Assembly (NCBI RefSeq): GCF_034314085.1
Contig: NZ_JAVIWI010000001.1
Span: 2,046,001-2,110,000 of the forward strand
DNA from: Undibacterium sp. 5I1
Lineage (GTDB): Bacteria; Pseudomonadota; Gammaproteobacteria; Burkholderiales; Burkholderiaceae_D
Reading direction: 5' to 3'
DNA length: 64,000 nt
The stretch's first letter is position 1. Every line of letters begins with the position of its first letter. Positions 57,628 to 64,000 of this stretch are shown here, one piece after another. The notes beneath the pieces are model-generated. The model was not told where the DNA came from. It ran no database searches and saw only the letters and a list, made by a program, of their open reading frames with translations. Both the position numbers and the translations under genes were made by a program.

Positions 57628-59490
57628 CTATTTCTTCAATTGCGACAAATCACGCACAGCGCCACGATCTGCTGAGGTCGTGAGTGCTGCATAAGCTTGC
57701 AATGCTTGCGATACATAACGATCACGATTGACTGGCAACCATGCTGCATCGCCTTTGGCTTCCATCGCAGCGCGACGCGAGGCCAGTGCGGCATCGCTGA
57801 TACGCAGATTGATGCGACGCTCAGGAATGTCGATATCAATCATGTCGCCCTCTTCCACCAGACCAATCGCACCACCTTCTGCTGCTTCTGGCGAGGCATG
57901 ACCAATTACCAGACCTGAGGAGCCGCCGGAAAACCGGCCATCGGTGAATAAGGCGCAGACCTTGCCCAGACCTTTTGATTTGATGTATGACGTGGGGTAC
58001 AGCATCTCTTGCATGCCTGGGCCGCCTTTTGGACCTTCGTAACGGATGATGACAACATCGCCTTCATGTACCGTATCGCCCATGATGGCGTCCACCGCCG
58101 CGTCCTGGCTTTCAAACACCCGCGCTTTGCCGCTGAACTTGAGGATACTTTCATCCACGCCTGCGGTCTTTACGATACAACCTTTTTCAGCCAGATTGCC
58201 GTACAAAACAGCGAGGCCGCCATCTTGCGAATACGCGTGGGCTTTATCGCGAATACAACCTGTGCTACGGTCGGTGTCCAATGACGCGAAGCGTTCAGAT
58301 TGCGAGAACGCTGTTTGTGTCGGCACACCACCGGGAGCCGCGCGGAATAACTGATGCACCGCCGGATCTTGGGTGCAGATGATGTCGTTATTGGCAATCG
58401 CATCGCCCATGGTTTTGCTGTGGATGGTTGGTAAGCTGGTATCGAGCAAACCGCCACGCGCCAGCTCACCGAGGATACCGATAATGCCACCGGCACGATG
58501 CACATCTTCGATATGGTACTTATCCGTCATCGGTGCAACTTTGCACAGACACGGAACTTTGCGCGAGATACGGTCGATGTCTGCCATGCTAAATTCAACA
58601 CCGGCCTCATGTGCAGCAGCCAGCAAATGCAATACCGTGTTAGTCGAACCTCCCATCGAAACATCGAGTGCCATCGCGTTTTCAAACGCAGCTTTGGTCG
58701 CGATATTGCGTGGCAGTACAGAGGCATCGTCTTGCTCGTAATAGCGTTTGGCGATATCGACAATCAGACGACCTGCACGCAAGAATAATTCTTTGCGATC
58801 AGAGTGGGTGGCGAGGATCGTGCCGTTGCCCGGCAGTGCCAAGCCCAAAGCTTCTGTCAGACAGTTCATGGAATTGGCGGTGAACATGCCAGAGCAAGAA
58901 CCGCAGGTCGGGCAAGCAGAGCGCTCAATCTCGGCTACATCGGCATCACTCACGCTACTGTCGCCCGCTTTGATCATGGCATCGACCAGATCAAGCTTGA
59001 TGATTTTTTGTGTCCCATTAACGACTTTGATCACCTTGCCGGCTTCCATCGGGCCACCGGAGACAAACACCACCGGAATATTGACCCGCATCGCCGCCAT
59101 CAACATACCGGGTGTGATTTTGTCGCAGTTCGAAATACACACCATCGCGTCGGCGCAATGTGCATTCACCATGTACTCGACAGAATCCGCGATCAGATCA
59201 CGCGATGGCAGCGAGTACAGCATTCCTCCGTGCCCCATTGCGATACCGTCGTCCACTGCAATCGTGTTGAACTCTTTTGCTACGCCACCCGCAGCCTCGA
59301 TCTCACGCGCGACCAGTTGCCCCAGGTCTTTTAAATGCACATGACCCGGCACAAACTGGGTAAAAGAATTCACCACGGCGATGATAGGTTTATCGAAATC
59401 GCCGTCCTTCATGCCAGTAGCGCGCCACAGTGCGCGGGCGCCAGCCATGTTGCGGCCGTGAGTTGTAGTGCGTGAACGATATTGCGGCAT
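57628..59490 (-). CDS. ilvD: Dihydroxy-acid dehydratase
   Basis: Third common step of valine/isoleucine synthesis: dehydration of dihydroxy acids to 2-oxo acids. The 620 residues match the E. coli-type enzyme: cluster cysteines in [15 protein letters not shown] and [20 protein letters not shown], the TRDHGRNM-like start ([16 protein letters not shown]) and SGRVIGH-like [15 protein letters not shown]. It is monocistronic and far from ilvIHC, which completes the pathway together with leuA in this window. Confidence 0.98.
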   Translation of the reverse strand: MPQYRSRTTTHGRNMAGARALWRATGMKDGDFDKPIIAVVNSFTQFVPGHVHLKDLGQLVAREIEAAGGVAKEFNTIAVDDGIAMGHGGMLYSLPSRDLIADSVEYMVNAHCADAMVCISNCDKITPGMLMAAMRVNIPVVFVSGGPMEAGKVIKVVNGTQKIIKLDLVDAMIKAGDSSVSDADVAEIERSACPTCGSCSGMFTANSMNCLTEALGLALPGNGTILATHSDRKELFLRAGRLIVDIAKRYYEQDDASVLPRNIATKAAFENAMALDVSMGGSTNTVLHLLAAAHEAGVEFSMADIDRISRKVPCLCKVAPMTDKYHIEDVHRAGGIIGILGELARGGLLDTSLPTIHSKTMGDAIANNDIICTQDPAVHQLFRAAPGGVPTQTAFSQSERFASLDTDRSTGCIRDKAHAYSQDGGLAVLYGNLAEKGCIVKTAGVDESILKFSGKARVFESQDAAVDAIMGDTVHEGDVVIIRYEGPKGGPGMQEMLYPTSYIKSKGLGKVCALFTDGRFSGGSSGLVIGHASPEAAEGGAIGLVEEGDMIDIDIPERRINLRISDAALASRRAAMEAKGDAAWLPVNRDRYVSQALQAYAALTTSADRGAVRDLSQLKK

Positions 59491-59759
59491 GATGTATCTC
59501 CCAAAAATAATATGCCTAGCGTGCGCTTTGCCTATCTTTATGTCAAATAGGGGTTTTAGGCGATATTAGGTCGAATCAGATATCAATTAGATTGGAAAAT
59601 CTCATTTCAAAACACTAGATCCCCAAAAAATGGTTCCGTAATGTCAGCCAAAATAATATCTGATGAGCACTAACTCTACGAACTAAATCCACAAATAACC
59701 TCAATACCAGTCTTGCGCTATGCTGTTTGCTTCCAAAGTAATCGCAACAGGAATTCGAC

Positions 59760-60176
59760 GTGCAAACACTGACTATTTTTTATGACGGCGCATGCCCTTT
59801 ATGCCTTGCAGAGATTGTGCTGCTACGGTCTAAAAATCAACGCGACTTGCTCCGGTTTGTCGATATCGCTGATCAGCATTATCAGTCTGATCGCTACCAG
59901 ATTAGTTGTGAGCAAGCGATGGCGCAGATACATGGGCGGCTGGAAGGCGATGGCAAAGATACTGTGACACTTATCGGTGTGGACGTATTTGCGGCAGCCT
60001 ACCAACGCACGGACTTAAAACTACTGGCGTGGATTTACACACGCCCTTGGTTGCGCCCTATACTCGTTCTCTCTTATCGTTTTTTTGCAAAATACCGTCA
60101 TACCATCTCTCGTTTATTCGGGCCGGCAATGTTATCGTGGGCAAAAAAACGTACCCAAACGAAAGTAACTGACTGA
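59760..60176 (+). CDS. DCC family thiol-disulfide oxidoreductase (DUF393)
   Basis: A 138-residue protein starting at GTG with AGGA 8 bases before it. The start IFYDGACPLCLAEIVLL contains the DxxCxxC motif of the DCC family, thought to have a thioredoxin-like fold. The end is basic. It is co-directional with, and 1 bp before, the DUF2237 gene, so both are probably one operon. Its substrate is unknown. Confidence 0.9.
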   Translation: MQTLTIFYDGACPLCLAEIVLLRSKNQRDLLRFVDIADQHYQSDRYQISCEQAMAQIHGRLEGDGKDTVTLIGVDVFAAAYQRTDLKLLAWIYTRPWLRPILVLSYRFFAKYRHTISRLFGPAMLSWAKKRTQTKVTD

Positions 60177-60177
60177 T

Positions 60178-60576
60178 ATGGCAAACTCCAACTCCTCGTC
60201 AACACCTGCTCTGAATGTCTTCGGACAGCCCCTCGTTCCATGCTCATTTGATCCGCTGACAGGTTTTTTCCGTGACGGCTGCTGCAAGACCAATGAGGAA
60301 GATGTCGGTACACACATTGTTTGCGCGATCATGACGGCAACGTTTTTAGCGTTCAGTAAAAGCCGTGGAAATGATTTAAGTACGCCACGACTGGAATGGA
60401 ATTTCCCTGGTCTGCAACCTGGCGATCAATGGTGCCTATGTGCCAATCGCTGGCTGGAAGCATTGGCTGAAGGCGTTGCGCCACTGGTTGTTTTAGAAAG
60501 CACTAACGCCAATATGCTCAAGCTAGTCGAGTTAGAAGTCCTGCAACAATTTGATAGCCGGATCGGGCTGGAATAA
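60178..60576 (+). CDS. DUF2237 family protein
   Basis: A 132-residue protein of unknown function with the family's strong motifs: NVFGQPLVPCSFDPLTGFFRDGCC, EDVGTHIVCAIMT, FSKSRGNDLSTP and GDQWCLCANRWLEA. The conserved cysteines suggest redox chemistry or metal binding. It begins one base after the DCC gene stop codon. Confidence 0.92.
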   Translation: MANSNSSSTPALNVFGQPLVPCSFDPLTGFFRDGCCKTNEEDVGTHIVCAIMTATFLAFSKSRGNDLSTPRLEWNFPGLQPGDQWCLCANRWLEALAEGVAPLVVLESTNANMLKLVELEVLQQFDSRIGLE

Positions 60577-60717
60577 TGACCGTCTGGACGCAGATTCTGA
60601 GCCGTTCGTAGCGACAACCTTCGTTGTCTTCATGCATCAGAATTTTGTACGCTGTCCTCACTCGCTTTATTCATTCGTTTTCAACTTCAATCCACTATCG
60701 CTCAGATCAACCACAAC

Positions 60718-61620
60718 ATGGCTTTTTCTCTCGACAATCTGTTAGTCATCGGCATCTCTTCCCGCGCACTGTTTGATCTGGAAGTAGAAGAAGCCATCTT
60801 CCAAAACGAGGGGTTGGCGGTTTATCGCCAGCACCAACTCGCGCATGAAAATACGATACTTAAGCCCGGAGCCGGTTTTGCGCTGGTCAAAGCGCTGCTA
60901 CATCTGAATACTCTGACGCCGAGTCATAGACTGGTCGAGGTTGTCATCATGTCGCGTAATTCTTCAGAGACCTCATTGCGGATTTTTAATTCCATTAAAC
61001 ACTATGGGTTAGATATCTCGCGTGCCGCCTTGGTCGGCGGAGCGTCCTTATCGCCGTATTTGCAGGCATTCAATCTCAGCTTGTTTTTGTCCTTGCATGA
61101 GGATGATGTGCAGGCAGCGATTAATTCGGGAGTCGCAGCAGCCTTGCTGTATCGCATGCCAGATAACCCGCAACAAGAACTGGATCAGATCCGTATAGCC
61201 TTCGATGGCGACGCCGTGATTTTCTCGGATGAGTCTGAACGAATTTTTCAGGAACAAGGCATCGAGGCATTTGAGCAACACGAACGCGACAATGCCAGCA
61301 AACCCTTACCGGAAGGCCCGTTTGCCCGCCTGCTGGTCGCCCTATCCTACTTGCAAAATAATTTTAAAACGCCCGATGGTAGAGCCTTTCCTCTACGCAC
61401 TGCGCTAGTAACAGCGCGCTCATCACCAGCCCATGAACGCGTCATCCGTACCCTACGCGCCTGGAACATCGCCATCGACGAAACCTTCTTTATGGGTGGC
61501 GTGCATAAATCAGCCGTACTCGCTGCGTTTAAGCCACATATGTTTTTTGATGATCAACCGGGACATTGCGAGCGCGCCTCCAGCGTCGTTGCGACCGGGC
61601 GCGTGCCGATCAAACAATAG
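60718..61620 (+). CDS. Cytosolic-type 5'-nucleotidase family protein
   Basis: A 300-residue protein of the 5'-nucleotidase family (PF06189 type). It begins LVIGISSRALFDLEVEEAIFQNEGL, and further blocks are VEVVIMSRNSSETSLRIFNSIKHYGLDISRAALVGG, AIFSDESERIFQEQGIEAF (a haloacid-dehalogenase-like acidic motif, here FDGDAVIFSDESE) and VHKSAVLAAFKPHMFFDDQPGH. It likely dephosphorylates nucleoside monophosphates. Same direction as the preceding operon after 141 bp; it is followed by repeats. Confidence 0.88.
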   Translation: MAFSLDNLLVIGISSRALFDLEVEEAIFQNEGLAVYRQHQLAHENTILKPGAGFALVKALLHLNTLTPSHRLVEVVIMSRNSSETSLRIFNSIKHYGLDISRAALVGGASLSPYLQAFNLSLFLSLHEDDVQAAINSGVAAALLYRMPDNPQQELDQIRIAFDGDAVIFSDESERIFQEQGIEAFEQHERDNASKPLPEGPFARLLVALSYLQNNFKTPDGRAFPLRTALVTARSSPAHERVIRTLRAWNIAIDETFFMGGVHKSAVLAAFKPHMFFDDQPGHCERASSVVATGRVPIKQ

Positions 61621-61653
61621 GTCAGCGTTTGGGGAGCTGCGTCATCGCTGAAT

Positions 61654-61714
61654 AAGTCTTCCGCAAAATTGCGACTGCAGCATTGCAACGCCTTGCCGGA
61701 ATAATTTTGCATCC
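61654..61714 (-). repeat. R2 interspersed repeat, copy D (decayed)
   Basis: The plus strand reads AAGTCTTCCGCAAAATTGCG at one end and CAACGCCTTGCCGGAATAATT then TTGCATCC at the other. The second edge matches R2-A and the reverse of R2-B. The internal part is mostly deleted. Confidence 0.6.
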
Positions 61715-61734
61715 GTGCCACGAAAAGGAATTAC

Positions 61735-61816
61735 ATATACTCCCCAACTATTTTTAAAAAAATAGGCTTATTGTCCAATTAATATATGGACACTTATTTA
61801 TACATAGTGGGAGTAT
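61735..61816 (-). repeat. R1 interspersed repeat, copy F
   Basis: Reverse orientation: on the plus strand ATATACTCCCC, CTATTTTTAAAAAAATAG, TTGTCCAATTAATATATGGACAC (perfect GTCC..GGAC dyad), then TATACATAGTGGGAGTAT. Confidence 0.9.
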
Positions 61817-62292
61817 CAAAAATATCAGAGATAAATTCGCGTGCATTGAGTCAAGTCAGATCTCTAATTCAATCCCAATAATTCGAACAGCGGAGCAACT
61901 ATCGCGTCCGGTTTTGCAAGCTGATACTCAGGCCAACATAGCGATGAGCCGTATTTTTCAAGAGTTGGGCACCTTGCCCATCCTAGTGTTTGTTCAGAAC
62001 CCCACAAATATGACGTGCACATTTCAAACGTTGCGCTGACGCTACAAATATTAGCAAAACAAAAATTGCCTTCAATGACTTGTTAGGCATAAGATCAAAC
62101 TGCAATCACAACAACATCTAATCTCAATGTCCGTGGTCTTGATCATGATGCTGATTAAGGATAATTCTGCATTCACTGTTAGCGTCAAAAACGACGCGAT
62201 AGCACCGTATTCCTGCTCCATTCGGCATTCGTTCTCCGTTACTTCAATTCGCTATCCTGCGTCGTTACTCCACCATCTTGATGGGAAAAAAT

Positions 62293-63867
62293 ATGAATTT
62301 TTTCGCTAATATGAAAATCGGTAAGCGTCTTGGTTTAGGATTTGCGCTGATCTTGCTATTTATGATGGTCTTATTAGTCATCAGTATCTGGCAGATATCT
62401 AAGGTCGCCACCACCACAGAAAATATTTTAAAAACGCCACTCACCAAAGAGCGTGTCGTCTCTGACTGGTATAGGACAATCCGCACCAGCGTGATTCGCA
62501 CAACCGCAATTGCAAAAAGCACGGACAGCAATCTAAGCGCGTTTTTTGCCAATGATGCAACCGCAGCCAGCAAAGTATCTACCGAGTTACAAAAAACCTT
62601 GGAAGGTTTATTAAGCTCGGATGAAGAGAAAAAATTATTTAACGAACTGAGTATCACGCGCAAAAAATACATCATCGCGCGCGATGCCATTGCCAAAGCA
62701 AAAGTAGATGGGCAAGTGGATGAAGCTAATCAAATGTTAGAAAAAGACTTCACTCCTGCCGCAAAAAGTTATCTGGATTTATTACAGCAACTACTCGATA
62801 TGCAACGCACAACGATCAATCAGATGGCAGACAGTGTTCAGCAAATTGAGGATCAAAGTCGTAATATTTTAATCAGCTTGGGTAGCGTTTTATTTGTCCT
62901 TGGATGGTTGCTTGCCTGGCGTCTTGCGGTCGGCATTACTAGACCACTCAGTCAGGCGGTGGATATTGCCGAGACCATAGCCTCGGGTGATCTGACCTCA
63001 CACATTGAGTCCGGCGCACGTGATGAGACGGGTCAGTTACTCAGATCACTTCAGGCGATGAACGATAACTTACTCAAAATTGTAAGTCAGGTCAGAGCAG
63101 GTACTGACACCATTGCCAATGCCTCGGCAGAAATCGCCACTGGCAACCTCGACTTATCCAACCGCACTGAACAACAGGCAGGATCATTAGAAGAAACGGC
63201 CTCAACAATAGAAGAACTCACAGCAACCGTCAGACACAACGCGGAGAGTGCGCGTCAGGCAAATCAGTTAGCCGTATCTGCATCTGATATTGCAGTACAG
63301 GGCGGCATGGTGGTTGATCAAGTCGTTGAGCGCATGGGCTCGATTAACGAATCTTCCAAAAAAATTGTGGACATCATCAGCGTGATTGATAGCATCGCTT
63401 TCCAGACCAATATTCTGGCGCTGAACGCTGCGGTAGAAGCGGCTCGTGCAGGTGAGCAAGGACGCGGCTTTGCGGTGGTTGCCTCCGAGGTGCGTAATCT
63501 GGCACAAAGAAGCGCAAGTGCCGCCAAAGAGATTAAAACCTTGATTGATGATTCGGTAGAAAAAGTCGATAACGGTAGCAAGCTGGTAGAAAAAGCTGGT
63601 GCTACCATGGTAGAAATTGTCGCCAGCGTCAAACGCGTAGTGACGATCGTGGGCGAGATTACCTTAGCAGGACAAGAGCAAAGTTCTGGCATCCAGCAAG
63701 TGAATGATGCGATAGTCCAGATGGATGAAGCTACTCAGCAAAATGCGGCCTTAGTAGAACAGGCAGCAGCAGCGGCGCAATCACTGCAAGATCAGGCGGC
63801 TAATCTGGCCAACGTCGTACATCAATTCAAACTCAATGATAATCAACAATTGAGGCTAATCAATTGA
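62293..63867 (+). CDS. Methyl-accepting chemotaxis protein
   Basis: An inner-membrane chemoreceptor of 524 residues if the ATG at 62293 (MNFFANMKIGKRLGLGFAL) is used; an ATG 12 bp upstream (62281) is equally in frame. TM1 is at about 11-31 and TM2 at about 188-208; the periplasmic part between them looks like a four-helix bundle (4HB_MCP). HAMP follows (about 210-262), then the signalling domain with the hairpin tip IDSIAFQTNILALNAAVEAARAGEQGRGFAVVA. There is no C-terminal CheR-binding pentapeptide (it ends RLIN). Ligand unknown. Confidence 0.95.
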   Translation: MNFFANMKIGKRLGLGFALILLFMMVLLVISIWQISKVATTTENILKTPLTKERVVSDWYRTIRTSVIRTTAIAKSTDSNLSAFFANDATAASKVSTELQKTLEGLLSSDEEKKLFNELSITRKKYIIARDAIAKAKVDGQVDEANQMLEKDFTPAAKSYLDLLQQLLDMQRTTINQMADSVQQIEDQSRNILISLGSVLFVLGWLLAWRLAVGITRPLSQAVDIAETIASGDLTSHIESGARDETGQLLRSLQAMNDNLLKIVSQVRAGTDTIANASAEIATGNLDLSNRTEQQAGSLEETASTIEELTATVRHNAESARQANQLAVSASDIAVQGGMVVDQVVERMGSINESSKKIVDIISVIDSIAFQTNILALNAAVEAARAGEQGRGFAVVASEVRNLAQRSASAAKEIKTLIDDSVEKVDNGSKLVEKAGATMVEIVASVKRVVTIVGEITLAGQEQSSGIQQVNDAIVQMDEATQQNAALVEQAAAAAQSLQDQAANLANVVHQFKLNDNQQLRLIN

Positions 63868-63910
63868 ATCTTTCTGTCGCTGAATTAGTCACTGCATACG
63901 TGTACGGGAA

Positions 63911-63971
63911 TGACAAAAATTCGACGAAAATTCGACGAAAAGGCGACAAAAAAGCGACAAAAAATGCAAAC
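63911..63971. repeat. Short degenerate tandem repeats after the chemotaxis gene
   Basis: Two TTCGACGAAAA units followed by GGCGACAAAAA and AGCGACAAAAA units, period about 11-12 bp. Confidence 0.6.
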
Positions 63972-63983
63972 GAATAGATCAAT

Positions 63984-64000
63984 AAAAAAAGCCGGGCATC
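63984..64000 (+). terminator. Left arm of a probable terminator cut by the window end
   Basis: AAAAAAAGCCGGGCATC resembles the first arm of the A-run/GC-stem terminators elsewhere in the window; its partner would lie beyond 64000. Confidence 0.4.

Larger units (their letters stand above)
61621..62292. other. Intergenic region with R2-D and R1-F
   Basis: A 672-bp gap. The first 200 bp hold R2-D (61654-61714) and R1-F (61735-61816). The remaining roughly 475 bp contain the chemotaxis gene promoter region; I see no further gene or clear motif there. Confidence 0.65.

Noticed and set aside
58804..59334. Long plus-strand frame opposite ilvD
   Set aside because: Product is a shadow of the conserved ilvD frame and shows no family features.
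62293..63867. Prophage or integrative element near the window end
   Set aside because: No integrase, phage gene, or tRNA attachment duplication; genes are ordinary chromosomal ones apart from short repeats.

Overview
The window is a 64 kb piece of a betaproteobacterial chromosome, most likely an Oxalobacteraceae member (Undibacterium/Herminiimonas-like). This is inferred from gene content and order: thrS next to a tRNA-Val gene, tpiA-secG-tRNA-Leu-nuoA..N-DUF2818-NUDIX, pnp-rpsO, leuA-pssA-ilvC-ilvH-ilvI-sigma factor-DUF3619-DUF3106-RDD, and a moderate GC content. No database search was possible, so the genus is a guess.

Layout. 1-1.9 kb: 5' part of thrS (its C-terminal end lies before the window) and a tRNA-Val. 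2-6.7 kb: a zinc-type CDF exporter, then an operon of alpha/beta hydrolase, RidA-like protein and RelA. 7-13.8 kb: a secreted DUF3617 protein bracketed by two repeat copies, a 3-oxoacid CoA-transferase pair (scoAB) with a divergent PAS-LuxR regulator, an SDR/thioesterase pair, a repeat-rich gene-free block and ETF:ubiquinone oxidoreductase. 13.8-20.3 kb: a two-component system with 13-bp tandem repeats upstream, an unusual three-gene operon (ParA-like ATPase, MarC-like membrane protein, ParA-like pseudo-ATPase), a DapA-family enzyme with an extra C-terminal tail and an unknown small protein. 20.4-36.1 kb: the complete 14-subunit complex I operon nuoA-N followed by DUF2818 and a NUDIX hydrolase. 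36.2-41.7 kb: tRNA-Leu, secG, tpiA, a quinone oxidoreductase, pnp, rpsO. 41.8-48.5 kb: leuA, pssA, ilvC, ilvH, ilvI. 49-52.8 kb: an ECF sigma operon, a TetR regulator and a LOG protein. 52.8-55.7 kb: a CadA/ZntA-type P-type ATPase divergent from its MerR-type regulator, with a clear 19-bp-spacer MerR promoter. 55.7-57.4 kb: an AT-rich two-gene islet of unknown or defence-like genes. 57.6-63.9 kb: ilvD, three small housekeeping or unknown genes, a 5'-nucleotidase and a chemotaxis receptor.

How it fits together. Most of the window is core metabolism and respiration: electrons enter the quinone pool through complex I and ETF-QO, and branched-chain amino acid synthesis is covered by ilvI/ilvH/ilvC/ilvD/leuA. 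The CDF protein and the P-type ATPase/MerR pair export divalent metals.

The most novel material lies between genes. A family of about 88-bp elements (called R1 here; termini ATATACTCCC/GGGGAGTATAT, internal GTCC..GGAC dyad) occurs six times, only in intergenic DNA. A second family (R2; termini AGGACTTACGCAAAA) occurs four times plus a solo end, with one copy whose two ends have changed together. R1 and R2 sit side by side in the same relative order at two distant loci. A third, nested inverted-repeat element fills 11.61-11.85 kb. The best candidates for undescribed protein systems are the ParA/MarC/pseudo-ParA operon and the two-gene islet at 55.7-57.4 kb.
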